Assembly (NCBI RefSeq): GCF_022921075.1
Contig: NZ_CP095050.1
Span: 186,001 to 250,000, forward strand
Reading direction: 5' to 3'
DNA length: 64,000 nt
DNA from: Hymenobacter sp. 5317J-9
GTDB taxonomy: Bacteria > Bacteroidota > Bacteroidia > Cytophagales > Hymenobacteraceae
A program made the position numbers and the translations under genes. Below the pieces are notes generated by a model. The model did not search any database, had not been told where the DNA came from, and saw nothing but the letters and a program-made list of their open reading frames with translations. This document shows, piece after piece, positions 33,248 to 42,647 of the stretch (its first letter is position 1; each line of letters begins with the position of its first letter).

Positions 33248-35071
33248 CTACACCCCGTCGCCGCGCAGCTTGCGGAAGCGCTTACGGGCCTCGGCCACGT
33301 AAATGCTGCCAGGGTATTTCACTATCAACTGGTTGTAGAGCTCCTGGGCTTTGCCTTTGTCTTTCAGGTCTTCCTCCTGAATGCGGGCCATGAGAAAGAG
33401 GGCGTCGTCGCTCAGCACGTCGTACTTCACGTTGTTGGTAATGCGCTCGAGCGTGGCAATGGCGCCGGGAAAGTCGCCGGTGCGGCGCTGCAGCTGGGCC
33501 TTCAGGTAGTACGTGTCATCGGACAACGAATGGCCGGGAAACTTCTCCAGCAGCGCATCCAGCCCCGCAATGGCCTCTTTTATCTTGTTCTGAAACACCA
33601 GCTGCTCCACGGCGGCGTAGGCCTTGAGGCCGAGGCCCAGCGTGTCCTCCACGGTGTTGTCCTGAATCAGCAGCGAAAGCTGCATGGCGTCGTTGGCAAT
33701 CTCGCGGGTGGTGGCTTCTTTCAGAATGTCGAGATGACTCTGGGCCAGCTTGAAATCGCCGGCGTAGTAGCTCAGGCGGGCGTTGCGCAGCTTGGCCTCG
33801 TAGCCCAGCGGCGAGTCCTTATGCGTTTTCTCCACCTGCGAGTACAGCAGCGTGGCTTCCCAGGGCTCGCCTTTCAGCAGGTATAGGTCGGCCTGGGTGA
33901 TTTTGGCCTCGTCCACCACTTCGTCGCTGGCGCGGGGCATGTCGATGACTTCCTGCAACAAGGCCATGGCCTTGGGCCGGTCGCTGAGCTGAAAGGCGTA
34001 CAGGTTGGCCAGGTTGCGCAGCACGGGGGCCGTGTCAGGCGTGCGGCCCAGCTCGGTCAGCAGTTGCTCGTATTCCGTGACCAAGGCGCGCACTTTGGCC
34101 AGGTCGACGGGGTAAGTGGTGCTCACCTGGGCTTCGCGGGCCTGCAACAGGCGCTGACGAGCAAAATTGCCATACGGGCCGTTGCGGTATTCTTTGGCCA
34201 CGTAGGCGAAGCCGTCGATGGCGCTTTCATAGTCCTTGTTCTGCTGCGCGATGGCGGCCAGTTCAATCACGCGGCGGCCTTCGCCTTTGCTGCGCCGGTC
34301 GAGGGCGCGGGCCTGCACTAGCGCCCCGCCGAAGTCCTTGCGCTGCACCTGTAGCCACAGCAACAGCTCGCTGTAAGCCGACTGGTCGGGGTGTTTCTGC
34401 GTAGCGGTCAGCAAGAGCTTTTCGAGGGCATCAAAATCCTTGTCTTCGCGCAGGGCGTTTTGCAGCATGTTGCGCACGAAGGGCAGCTGCTTCTCGTCCT
34501 GCGCTACCAAGTGCAGGGTTTCGGCCAGCACCTGGGGCTGGTTCTGGGTCTGGGTGTATAGTTGGATGAGCTGTGGCGCGTACTCGGTGTCGTTTTTGGC
34601 CAGGGCGCGGCCGCGCAGGTAGGTGCGCTCGGTCCACTCGGGCAGCTCGCGGCGGCTAAATTCGGTAGCCACCGGCACCACCTGTGCGGTGCTGAGCTGA
34701 GCCAGTACTTTCTGCCATTGCTTGTCGGCCGCGGCTTTGTCGCCGGCCGCAACGTACACGCCCCCCAACGCCACGCCGTAGGTGGCGTCTTCCGGGTGTA
34801 GCTTCACGGCTTTTTTGGCCACTTTTTCGGCATCCTTGTAGCGCTTTAGGGCCTGTAGCGAATTCAGATACACCGGAAATACAGCCGGGCTGGCCTGCTC
34901 TTCGGCCGACAGCTTTTCGAACAGAAACACCACTTTCTCGTGCTCGCCGCGGCGGGCATAGTCCTGGGCCAGCGCGGTGCTGCTCAGGGGGGCCCAGGTT
35001 TTGGTGGGCTGGGCCAGTCCAGGCAACGCCAGCAGCAGCGAGGCGGCCATAACGAGGGAATGCGGACGCAT
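33248..35071 (-). CDS. Exported tetratricopeptide-repeat protein
   Basis: 607 aa. A signal peptide (about 1-20, LLLALPGLAQ) is followed by helical repeats over the whole length, with TPR spacing: EHEKVVFLFEKLSAEE, LNSLQALKRYKDAEKVAKKA, and at the C-terminus GDFPGAIATLERITN and KGKAQELYNQLIVKYPGSIYVAEARKRFRKL. The last repeats resemble YbgF/BamD-like units that act in outer-membrane assembly or cell-wall complexes. It lies downstream of the PpiD-like gene on the same strand, with a strong terminator between, so it has its own promoter. The specific partner is unknown. Confidence 0.82.
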   Translation of the reverse strand: MRPHSLVMAASLLLALPGLAQPTKTWAPLSSTALAQDYARRGEHEKVVFLFEKLSAEEQASPAVFPVYLNSLQALKRYKDAEKVAKKAVKLHPEDATYGVALGGVYVAAGDKAAADKQWQKVLAQLSTAQVVPVATEFSRRELPEWTERTYLRGRALAKNDTEYAPQLIQLYTQTQNQPQVLAETLHLVAQDEKQLPFVRNMLQNALREDKDFDALEKLLLTATQKHPDQSAYSELLLWLQVQRKDFGGALVQARALDRRSKGEGRRVIELAAIAQQNKDYESAIDGFAYVAKEYRNGPYGNFARQRLLQAREAQVSTTYPVDLAKVRALVTEYEQLLTELGRTPDTAPVLRNLANLYAFQLSDRPKAMALLQEVIDMPRASDEVVDEAKITQADLYLLKGEPWEATLLYSQVEKTHKDSPLGYEAKLRNARLSYYAGDFKLAQSHLDILKEATTREIANDAMQLSLLIQDNTVEDTLGLGLKAYAAVEQLVFQNKIKEAIAGLDALLEKFPGHSLSDDTYYLKAQLQRRTGDFPGAIATLERITNNVKYDVLSDDALFLMARIQEEDLKDKGKAQELYNQLIVKYPGSIYVAEARKRFRKLRGDGV

Positions 35072-35205
35072 AAAAGAAGGAACAAGGTAAGGGCAGCCAA
35101 CAAATAGGCACTGAACGCAAACGCCGGGCTCGGGCGCGTTCGTTCACTACCAACTGCGGGGGCAGCCGCCGGTTTGCTGCGCGGCGGCCAATGACGCTTA
35201 CAAAC

Positions 35206-35241
35206 GAAAAAGGGCCGCACCCGAAGGTACGGCCCTTTTCA
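35206..35241 (-). terminator. Terminator at the end of the envelope operon
   Basis: AAAAGGGCCG pairs with CGGCCCTTTT around a 13-nt loop. On the minus strand it runs into TTTTT about 20 bp after the PpiD-like stop. Confidence 0.88.
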
Positions 35242-35259
35242 ACCTAGAAGCCGGGCGCC

Positions 35260-37383
35260 TTAGAAAAACTTGGCGCGGTTGTCTTTCACGTTGGCGTGGG
35301 CCTTGATGGCCTCGTAAATCTTGCCGTCCTGCTGCTGGGCGCGCTGCTGGGCCAGCTGCTGCTGCACGGCTTTCAGGTCGGCCGGAACCGGAGCGGTGGT
35401 CACGGTCTGGGGCTCCACCACCAGCACGCCCTGCTCACCCTGAATGGGGGCCGACTTCTGGCCGGTTTTCAGCGCGAAGGCTTTGCCCACGGCCAGGGGC
35501 TCGAAGCCCACGTTGGTGAGACTGCCCTGGCCGAGCACCACGTTGTCGGCGGTGCCTACCTGAGCGGTGGGGCCGTATTTGGCGGCCATTTCTTCCAGCG
35601 TGCCGGCGGTGGGCAGCTTGGCCATGATTTGCTTGGCCTTCTCTTCGTTGCGCACCAGGGCGGTGAGCTCGGGACGCAGGCTTTCCACGGTGGCGGTGCC
35701 TTTGGCGCGCTCGTCGGTGAGAACAGCAATGACGTACTGGTCGCCCATTTCGTACACTTCCGACACGTCGCCTACTTTGGTGGTCGAGCCGTTAGGGTTG
35801 AAGCCGAAGGCCCAGCGCACCATCTCACGGGCGTTCTGCAGGTTGTTCACGGTGCGGGCCGAAGCGTCGAGGTTCTTGGCTTCCTGCTTCACCAGGGTCT
35901 TGTCCTTGGTGGTGAGGGCGCGGAAGCTAGCCAGGTCCGTGGCCTGGCCTTTCAGGGCCTGGGCGCGGGTGTAGGCAGCGTCGCGGGTGGCGTCGCTCGG
36001 AGCAATGGTCTTCTTCACTTCAGCCACCTGGTAGGTCTGCTTGGTGGGAACGGCCGTGATTTTGATGACGTGGTAGCCAAACGACGTTTCCACCACGTTG
36101 GGCAGCAGGCCGGTGCTGGTGGCGCCGAAAATGGCTTTCTCGAACTCGGGCACCATGCGGCCCTGGCCGAACCAGCCGAGGTCGCCGCCCTGGTCCTTGG
36201 TGCCGTCGGTGCCGAACTGACGCGCCATAGCGGCAAAATCAGCACCGCCTTTGATTTTGTTGAGGATGTCCTGGGCCTTGGCCTTCGCGGCGGCTTTGGC
36301 TTCGGGCGTGGTGCCTTCGGGCTTGATGAGGATGTGGCTGGCGCGGGCAGCGGCGTCTTTGCCGGTGCTCATGCCCGTCACTTTGTACAGCGAGTAGGTG
36401 CCGGCTTCGGCGTAGGGGCCGTATACTTTGCCGGTGGAGAGGGGCAGCTGCTTGCGCAGCTCTTCGGGCAGGTCGGCGGGGCTGCGGAAGGCCTTGTTGT
36501 AGGGCTGCTCCGAGTTCTGCATCACAAACAGTGAGTCGACCGGAGCCGAGGCAAATTGCGTGGTCAGCTCGGCAATCTGGCTTTTCACGGCCGTGCTGTC
36601 TTCTTTCGAAGCCACCACCGGCACGGTGATGTACTCCACCGAGCGGCCTTCTTCTACTTTGTACTTGCTCTTGTTCTTGTCGAGGTAGGCCTGCAGCTGC
36701 TCGTCGGTCACCTTCACGGCCGAGTCCGAGATGGTGGCGTAGGGCACGAACAGGTACTTCACCACGGCTTTGGTGTTCTGGTTCATTTCGAAGCGCTTGG
36801 CTTCGGCCGAGGTCACGTACACCGAGTTTTTCAGCAGAGCGTTGTACTTGTTGGCCAGGCGCTCAGCGGGCAGGTTGGCTTCGAAGTTGCGCCAGGCGGC
36901 CTGGTTTTCGGGGGGCAGCTTGTCGAGGTTCTGCAGGTACTGGATGAGGCGGGCTTTGTCGAACTGACCCGTTTTCTGGTCGGTGAAGGCCTGCTTGATG
37001 CCGGGGTTCACGTTGTCGCCCTGCACCATGTCCCACAGCTCGTCGTCGCTCACGGTCAGGCCCAGCTTTTCCCACTCCGGCTGGAACGCCAGGCGGTAGA
37101 TGGTCTGGTTCCAGGCCTGGTCGCGCAGGTAGCCGAGGGCCTGCTCGTCGGGCTGGCGCTGCTGCTGGGCCGCGAAGGCCTGCTTGGCCTGCTCCAGGGC
37201 GGCGTTGTATTCTTCAAGCTCCACCTTCTGGCCGGCCACTTCGCCTACCACGGTGTCGTTGCGGTTAAACAGGCGGTTTTTGCCGCCCACCAGGTCGCCG
37301 CCCACAATGAAGAGCAGCATGCCGATGGCCACAAGGCCCACCGCTACGCCTGATTTTTCCCGAATCGTGTTAATTAAAGCCAT
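35260..37383 (-). CDS. PpiD-like periplasmic peptidyl-prolyl isomerase
   Basis: 707 aa chaperone/isomerase anchored in the inner membrane. The single N-terminal helix (about 14-30, GVAVGLVAIGMLLFIVGG) is preceded by ALINTIREKS, typical of PpiD. A SurA_N-like helical region follows. The parvulin rotamase domain spans about 343-445: ASHILIKPEGTTPEAK, GGADFAAMARQFGTD, GGDLGWFGQGRMVPEFEKA and FGYHVIKI. A second, degenerate domain occupies the C-terminus. It should assist outer-membrane protein folding. As the last gene of coaX-OMP-lptC-small protein-ppiD it belongs to a known Bacteroidota envelope-biogenesis neighbourhood. Confidence 0.9.
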   Translation of the reverse strand: MALINTIREKSGVAVGLVAIGMLLFIVGGDLVGGKNRLFNRNDTVVGEVAGQKVELEEYNAALEQAKQAFAAQQQRQPDEQALGYLRDQAWNQTIYRLAFQPEWEKLGLTVSDDELWDMVQGDNVNPGIKQAFTDQKTGQFDKARLIQYLQNLDKLPPENQAAWRNFEANLPAERLANKYNALLKNSVYVTSAEAKRFEMNQNTKAVVKYLFVPYATISDSAVKVTDEQLQAYLDKNKSKYKVEEGRSVEYITVPVVASKEDSTAVKSQIAELTTQFASAPVDSLFVMQNSEQPYNKAFRSPADLPEELRKQLPLSTGKVYGPYAEAGTYSLYKVTGMSTGKDAAARASHILIKPEGTTPEAKAAAKAKAQDILNKIKGGADFAAMARQFGTDGTKDQGGDLGWFGQGRMVPEFEKAIFGATSTGLLPNVVETSFGYHVIKITAVPTKQTYQVAEVKKTIAPSDATRDAAYTRAQALKGQATDLASFRALTTKDKTLVKQEAKNLDASARTVNNLQNAREMVRWAFGFNPNGSTTKVGDVSEVYEMGDQYVIAVLTDERAKGTATVESLRPELTALVRNEEKAKQIMAKLPTAGTLEEMAAKYGPTAQVGTADNVVLGQGSLTNVGFEPLAVGKAFALKTGQKSAPIQGEQGVLVVEPQTVTTAPVPADLKAVQQQLAQQRAQQQDGKIYEAIKAHANVKDNRAKFF

Positions 37384-37559
37384 TTACTTGTCAAAAAATT
37401 CAGCGTCTGTATTGGTCAAAAGAGGCGCAAAATAACCAGAATTTGGCCGGGAATCAAAGTTTTGCCGGATTTAAAGTCCTAAACTAGCCCGCTAAAACCC
37501 ACCTCGTTAGCCGTTATTGGCCAGGGCATGCGCTTCGCGGCGAACCCGGCGGCGCCGTC

Positions 37560-37823
37560 TTAGCGGCGCTTTTTGGTCGATTTGGCCGGCGTTTTGGCGC
37601 GGTTTTGCCGGGCCAGCTTGGCTTCCTGCTCGGCTATTTTGGCGGCCACCCGCTCCTGCTGCCGCCAGTACAGCAGCGGCATCCAGCACACCGTCGAAAC
37701 CATGAAAATCCAGTAGTTGCGGCCCAGGTCGTTGTAGTAAATGGTCTGGTAGATGCCGATGACCAGCGCCACCACGCCCACGGCAAACAGGATGGTGCGC
37801 AACAGGGATTTGTCGAATTTCAT
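37560..37823 (-). CDS. Small two-helix membrane protein
   Basis: 87 aa. Two membrane helices (about 9-27, TILFAVGVVALVIGIYQTI, and 38-54, YWIFMVSTVCWMPLLYW) are joined by a polar turn, and a strongly basic cytoplasmic tail follows (KLARQNRAKTPAKSTKKRR). The family is not recognised. It lies between lptC (24 bp upstream) and the PpiD-like gene; in many Bacteroidota a CorC/hemolysin-like gene occupies this slot. The ATG at 37823 gives the shortest form with a complete first helix. Confidence 0.7.
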   Translation of the reverse strand: MKFDKSLLRTILFAVGVVALVIGIYQTIYYNDLGRNYWIFMVSTVCWMPLLYWRQQERVAAKIAEQEAKLARQNRAKTPAKSTKKRR

Positions 37824-37847
37824 AAGTAGCAACGCCGGCCGGGCGCG

Positions 37848-38411
37848 TTAGAGGCCCGCGCCCACCTTGTCGATGATGCCCGTGGGGTTGTAGATGCGGT
37901 AGGGGTTCAGGTCCTGCCGGGCCCACAAGCCGTGGCCGGACAGGATTTCCGTGGGCGTTTCTACCCGCACGGCCATGGCCGAGTCGGTGTAGATAATCTG
38001 CTTGTTCTTGTCGAAAAACAGCTCTTCGGTGTCCATGCGCTGGGCTTTGGGCACGTTCACCACCTGCACGTTGCCGCGCATGGTGTAGAGGTTTTTGGCC
38101 TTGTCGTACTTGCCGTACTTCGCCGTCAGGGTGTTCATGACGGTCTTCTTCCCGTCGGGCGAGTAGAAGGTCACCTTCACGCCCTTGGGCCACACAAAGT
38201 CGCTGTTTTCAAACTGCTGCTGCAGCGGCGCCGTGAGTTGAAACTTCAGCTTGGCCGAGTCGCTGATGAGCTCCACCACGTTGGTGGTTTCCATCAGCGG
38301 GCCGGTGTACACCAGCGTGGGGCCGGTCACCTTCTGCTTGTCGCAGCCGGCCAGCACCAGTGCTACCAGCACCACTGCGCTCCCCCACCCTTGCTGCTTG
38401 CTCGTGCGCAC
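37848..38411 (-). CDS. lptC: LPS export ABC transporter periplasmic protein LptC
   Basis: 187 aa. In E. coli LptC passes lipopolysaccharide from the inner-membrane LptBFG to LptA. Here the N-terminus ends in a lipobox, LVLAGC with Cys23, the lipoprotein form usual in Bacteroidota. The beta-jellyroll body shows the repeating pattern SDSAKLKFQLTAP, VKVTFYSPDGKK, LTAKYGKYDKAKNLYTMRGNVQV and DTEELFFDKNKQIIYTD. The C-terminus LSGHGLWARQDLNPY is also typical. It follows the outer-membrane protein gene by 27 bp on the same strand. Confidence 0.88.
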   Translation of the reverse strand: MRTSKQQGWGSAVVLVALVLAGCDKQKVTGPTLVYTGPLMETTNVVELISDSAKLKFQLTAPLQQQFENSDFVWPKGVKVTFYSPDGKKTVMNTLTAKYGKYDKAKNLYTMRGNVQVVNVPKAQRMDTEELFFDKNKQIIYTDSAMAVRVETPTEILSGHGLWARQDLNPYRIYNPTGIIDKVGAGL

Positions 38412-38438
38412 GTCGGTTGGCTGTGGTTAAAACAACAA

Positions 38439-39782
38439 TTACTGCAGGCGGCGCTTGATGAACCAGCGGTTGTTCAGCGTGATGCCCAGCTGCCCGCGGA
38501 TGTAGTTCTCCTGCACATTGCTGGTGCCCAACGACGCGTTCAGCACGTCGGTGTTGCCGCGCACGCCGTAGGTGAAGCCCAGGCTGATGGTGGTCGACTC
38601 CAGGGCCGAGGCCGTGGGCAGCGGGAAGCCGAATCCCCAGCTCACCGACCGGTCGTAGAGGGTTTTGCCGCTCACCTGGTATGGCATCTGGCCCAGGCTG
38701 ATGCCGGCGCGGTACGACACGCGCTGGAAGTAATGCTCCACCGAGCCCGGGTCCGGGGTGATTTCACCGCCCAGGCCCACGCGCAGCGTGTTGCTCAGGG
38801 CCGGGCCCGTGCCATTGAAGTTGCTGAACTTCGACCACTGCTGCTGCGCGGCGTCGAGGTTGAGGCTCCAGTTTTTCTCATTATCAAAGCTCACGCCCAC
38901 TTGTGCCAGCGCCGGCACAAAAGCGCTGCCGCGCCCGTCGCTGATGGTAGTGGGCACGCCGGTGAGGGTACCGTCGGCGTTTTCGCGCTCCTGGGTGTTG
39001 GTTTGCTGGCCCTTGAGGTTGTGCGCGAAGCTGTACACGCCGGCCACGTTCACACTCAGGTCCTTGGCAATGCTCTTGCGGTAGTGCCCGCCGGCCCGGA
39101 AGGCAAAGTCGGAGTACCGCGTGTGCTGCCGCTCCACCACTTTCACCGAGCTCACGCTGTTGTCGGCCGTCGACACGGTGGTGGCGGTGGTTTCGTCAAT
39201 CACCCCAAACACGTACGACGCCGTGAAGCCCAGCGTCAGGCCCTTGGCCACGCGAAATCCCTGGCCCAGGTAGGCCTCCGAAATACCGCCTTCGCCCCGG
39301 TACTGCTTCAGCGACTGCGCGGGCTGGCCGGTGGGAGTGTTCACCACCGCCTGCAGGATGTTGGATTCGTAGTCGACGGCGCTCAGGGGCTTGAGGCCCA
39401 CGGCGGCGGCCCAGCGCGAACTGAGCGGCACCGCCATGGACAGATAGCCCAGCGTGCCGCTGCCGCTGCGGTTGGAAGCCGTGGCGTTCTTCACCGTTTT
39501 GTACTGGCCATTGAAACCGGCCTCGAACGTGGTGCGGCTGGTGTAGTAGAGCAACGCGGGGTTCAGCTCGTTCACGTTCACTGCGTTGGGAGCCGCCAGG
39601 CCCACGCCGCCCATGCCCATCTGGCGCACGCCGCCGGTATTGGCGTTGAACTCGCCCAGGCCAATGCGCGAGTACGGCGAGTTGCCGAGGCCCTGCGCCT
39701 GCGCGCCGCCTGCCAACACCACCATCGACCCCACCAGCACCAGGCCCAACCCCGTGCGCCCCATCTCTTTATTTGACAACAT
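38439..39782 (-). CDS. Outer-membrane beta-barrel protein, FadL-like
   Basis: 447 aa. A signal peptide ends at AQAQ (about 29). The mature start GNSPYSRIGLGE is the hallmark of a Bacteroidota outer-membrane family found beside coaX and lptC. GMGGVGLAAPNAVNVNELNPA follows, then a long run of amphipathic strands, ending NRWFIKRRLQ. The function is unknown; a FadL/porin-like channel or an assembly role is possible. Its ATG overlaps the frame-corrected end of coaX by 14 bp, so translation is probably coupled. Confidence 0.8.
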   Translation of the reverse strand: MLSNKEMGRTGLGLVLVGSMVVLAGGAQAQGLGNSPYSRIGLGEFNANTGGVRQMGMGGVGLAAPNAVNVNELNPALLYYTSRTTFEAGFNGQYKTVKNATASNRSGSGTLGYLSMAVPLSSRWAAAVGLKPLSAVDYESNILQAVVNTPTGQPAQSLKQYRGEGGISEAYLGQGFRVAKGLTLGFTASYVFGVIDETTATTVSTADNSVSSVKVVERQHTRYSDFAFRAGGHYRKSIAKDLSVNVAGVYSFAHNLKGQQTNTQERENADGTLTGVPTTISDGRGSAFVPALAQVGVSFDNEKNWSLNLDAAQQQWSKFSNFNGTGPALSNTLRVGLGGEITPDPGSVEHYFQRVSYRAGISLGQMPYQVSGKTLYDRSVSWGFGFPLPTASALESTTISLGFTYGVRGNTDVLNASLGTSNVQENYIRGQLGITLNNRWFIKRRLQ

Positions 39783-40508
39783 GATAAGCTAAAATCCGAT
39801 TTAGGCCGAGCAGCACCAGCTCAGGCACCACAAAGATACGAGCCGGGAGACGGGCCGACAGAAAAGCGGCATCGCCCCGGTAAGCAGCACGCCGAGGCGT
39901 GGGTAGCGCTGCTGGTAGTGCGCCAGCAGGCCCATGATTTCGGCCACGGTCCCGTTCACTACGCCGCTTAGCAGGCTCCCGGTAGTGGAGTCGCCCACCA
40001 GCGGAATCGTTGCATCGGGCGGGGGCAGTTCCAGCAGCGGCAGCCTTCCGGTGAAGTGGTGCAGCGCCCGCAGCCGCATGCTCAGCCCCGGCGCAATGCT
40101 GCCGCCGTGGTAGGTGCCGTCGGCCGTCACGAGGTCCAGTTTCAGGGCCGTGCCGGCGTCGATGATGAGCGTGTCCTGGCCGGGCCGTAGGCTGGCCGCT
40201 CCCACGGCGCCGGCCAGTCGGTCGGCGCCCAGCGTGTGCAGCGTGGCGTAGACACTGCGCAGGGGCACGGGCGTCGTGCCCGGGCTAAATGCCAGGATTT
40301 CGCCCGGCACCAAATCCTGCAGTTCTTCCACCGCCAGCACGGCCGCCTCGGCCACCGAGGCCACGATGAGGCGCTGCGGTGCCCAGCGCTTCACCAGCGC
40401 CCGCACTTCGGCTGCCGTGAGGCCGGCCGCCATTTCGCGAAGCGCCGGGCCATCGAAACAGCCGGCTTTCACCGCCGTGTTGCCAATGTCGAGGGCGAGG
40501 GTATGCAT
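39769..40508 (-). CDS. coaX: Type III pantothenate kinase, frame-disrupted near the C-terminus
   Basis: Catalyses the first step of CoA synthesis, phosphorylation of pantothenate. ASKHA-fold motifs are clear: LALDIGNTAVKAG at the start, LGADRLAGAVGAA, LIIDAGTALKLDLV and the GGSIAPGLSMR region. The open frame as sequenced runs LLTGAMPLFCRP and stops at 39801 with a Cys/Trp-rich non-family tail. Adding one G to the run at 39875-39878 restores TGGDAAFLSARL, IFVVPELVLLGLNRIL and a stop at 39769-39771, 246 aa in all and the normal family length. The restored stop overlaps the next start. The gene is probably intact in life and the base lost in sequencing or assembly, but a real mutation is possible. 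Confidence 0.82.
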
Positions 40509-40525
40509 GTTTTTTACAGCTGGTT

Positions 40526-40633
40526 AAAAAAGGACGTCATGCTGAGCGCAGCCGAAACACTTCTACTGCGCAAGTAATAGTTACTCTCACGGTAGAAATG
40601 CTTCGGCTGCGCTCAGCATGACGTCCTTTTTTT
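40526..40633. repeat. REP-like palindrome, family A variant
   Basis: AAAAAGGACGTCATGCTGAG opens a long hairpin whose right arm (40590-40633) reads back through GACGTCC into TTTTTTT. The A/T tails make this copy able to act as a real terminator in either direction, unlike most other copies. Confidence 0.88.
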
Positions 40634-40652
40634 CATTCGCGCCAATCAGCCC

Positions 40653-42596
40653 TTAGAGGAAGTACTTCATACGAATGACTTCCTGCTCGCTCAGGAAGCG
40701 CCACTTGCCGCGGGGCAGGTCCTTCTTAGTCAGGCCGGCGTACTGCACGCGGTCCAGCGCCACCACTTCGTAGCCGAGGTGCTCGAAAATGCGGCGCACG
40801 ATGCGGTTGCGACCAATGTGAATTTCGATGCCCACGAAGTGCGCGTTGCCGGCTACTACGGCTACGTCGTCCACCACGGCCTTGCCGTCCTCCAGTTCCA
40901 GGCCGGCGGCAATTTTGCCCAGGTCTTCTTCCGTCAGCGGGCGGCTAAGCTCGACTTGGTAGATTTTCTTGTTCTTGTGCGAGGGGTGCGAGAGCTTCTG
41001 CGCCACTTCGCCATCGTTGGTGAAGAGCAGCAGGCCGGTGGTGTTCCGGTCGAGGCGGCCCACCGGGAAGATGCGCTCCTTCGAGGCGCCAGCCACCAAG
41101 TCCATCACCGTGCGGCGGCCTTCGGGGTCTTCGGTGGTGGTGATGAAGTCTTTGGGCTTGTTCAGCAGCACGTACACCGACTTCTCGCGGTTCAAGTTGG
41201 TTTTGCCGTACTGCACCGTGTCGGTGGGCTGCACCTTGTAGCCCATTTCCGTCACCACTTCACCATTCACCCGGATTTCGCCGGCGGCAATCAGCGCGTC
41301 GGCCTCGCGGCGCGAGCAGATGCCTGCGTTGGCGATGTAGCGGTTCAGGCGCGTCTCGTCGGTGCCGAAGTCATCGGCTTCCTCGCGCCGACGCTTGTTG
41401 CCGCGGTTCTTGTCCTGCTCGTAGTGCTTCAGGTTTTTGTAGTCGGGCGCCTCGCCGGGCTTTTCGCCGTAGCGGGGCTTGTCGGCGCGGTTGTCCAGTC
41501 CCGCGGGGCGAGCCGGGCGGGGCTTGTCGGTGCCCGAGCCATAAGCCGTGCCCGAACGGCGGACGCTGCGCTCTTGCGCTTTCAACGCTTCGCGGCGCTC
41601 GGCAAAGCTGCCGGGGGCCGGAGCCCAGCGCTCCTGGCTACGCTTCTCGTATGCCGCAGGCCGTTCGCCGGTGCTGCGACCGGCCGGGGCGCCGTCGCGC
41701 CGGCCAAAAGCGCCGGGCGTGAACTTGCGGCCAAAAGCAGCTTGGTCGGCGCGGTAGTCGGCGTCGCCTTGCTGGTCGCGGTCGGTACCAAATTCGCGGC
41801 GCTCGCCCCGCTCTTCGCGCGGCTGCGGCGGGTTGGCCTCGAAGGGCCGGGCGGCACGGATGGGACGGTTCGGACCCCGCTCCTCACCGCGCTGGAAATC
41901 TTCGGGCTCGTGCGGGGTGCTGCGGCCAAAGCTGCCACCGGGACGCGAATAGGTATTTTCGTCCTGGGGCGCGTTGGGGTTCTGCTTTTGGAACTTGCGG
42001 TTGCGCTCGCCGGGCAGGCCACGCGGCACAGCCTTCTCGCCTTCGCGGCGGTAGGGCTGGCCTTGCCAGTTTTCTTTGGGCTGATACTCGCGCACAGGCC
42101 GGCTGTCGGCCGATGCCGGACCGCGGCGCTCGTCGCGGTTGGCGCCGAAGCTGCCGCGCTCGGGCCGCGGCTCGGCGGTGCGGCCGTAACTGGTGCCGCT
42201 GCGCTGCTCTTTGCCTACGCGCGGGCGGTCACGGTCGGCACCAGGGCGGAAGCCGCCTTGCTCGCGCTGGCCAAATTCGCGGGGCGCAAATTTATTGCCG
42301 CCAAAGCCCTTGTTGAAGCCGCCGCTGCCGCCTTCGCGGTTGCCGGCGCCGTAAGCGCGCTTCTCGCCATCGCCGAAGCTGCGGCCCCCGAAGGCACCAC
42401 CGGCCGGACGACCAAAGGCGCCGTTCGTGGGCGGACGACCATTGCCGGGCCGGGCGCTGGAATAGCCGCCCCGCTCGCCGCGGCCAGCCGAGCCGCCCTG
42501 GCCCGACCGCTCGTTGTTGCCAAAGCCGCCGGGGCCGCCCGTGTTGCGGCCGCCGCGACGGTCCGCATTGTTATCTGAAAAGTGCTTCTTGCCCAT
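40653..42596 (-). CDS. RluB/RsuA-type pseudouridine synthase with long disordered N-terminus
   Basis: 647 aa. The enzymatic part is C-terminal: an S4 RNA-binding domain at about 412-460 (RLNRYIANAGICSRREADAL) and the synthase domain from about 475, with the catalytic Asp in VGRLDRNTTGLLL (about 515) and KIYQVELSRPLTEEDL. It isomerises uridine in rRNA; which site cannot be said (RluB/RluF/RsuA group). The first 410 residues are Gly/Arg/Glu/Pro-rich with many RGG-like motifs and no predicted fold, far longer than in E. coli enzymes of about 290 aa. Such tails may bind RNA. Similar though shorter tails are common in Bacteroidota. Confidence 0.88.
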   Translation of the reverse strand: MGKKHFSDNNADRRGGRNTGGPGGFGNNERSGQGGSAGRGERGGYSSARPGNGRPPTNGAFGRPAGGAFGGRSFGDGEKRAYGAGNREGGSGGFNKGFGGNKFAPREFGQREQGGFRPGADRDRPRVGKEQRSGTSYGRTAEPRPERGSFGANRDERRGPASADSRPVREYQPKENWQGQPYRREGEKAVPRGLPGERNRKFQKQNPNAPQDENTYSRPGGSFGRSTPHEPEDFQRGEERGPNRPIRAARPFEANPPQPREERGERREFGTDRDQQGDADYRADQAAFGRKFTPGAFGRRDGAPAGRSTGERPAAYEKRSQERWAPAPGSFAERREALKAQERSVRRSGTAYGSGTDKPRPARPAGLDNRADKPRYGEKPGEAPDYKNLKHYEQDKNRGNKRRREEADDFGTDETRLNRYIANAGICSRREADALIAAGEIRVNGEVVTEMGYKVQPTDTVQYGKTNLNREKSVYVLLNKPKDFITTTEDPEGRRTVMDLVAGASKERIFPVGRLDRNTTGLLLFTNDGEVAQKLSHPSHKNKKIYQVELSRPLTEEDLGKIAAGLELEDGKAVVDDVAVVAGNAHFVGIEIHIGRNRIVRRIFEHLGYEVVALDRVQYAGLTKKDLPRGKWRFLSEQEVIRMKYFL

Positions 42597-42647
42597 GGGG
42601 AGAAAAGTTGCGTGCCGTATCGCTACGGTACAGGTTAAAAAGAGCGG

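Noticed and set aside
37932..39776. 614-codon open frame on the plus strand across lptC and the outer-membrane protein gene
   Set aside because: It is antisense to two well-supported genes; the product is Val/His/Gln/Ala-rich without any domain, as expected of a shadow frame in GC-rich DNA.
40779..42578. 599-codon plus-strand open frame opposite the pseudouridine synthase gene
   Set aside because: The Ala/Val-rich product mirrors the Gly/Arg-rich disordered region on the other strand; no domain or start signal is visible.
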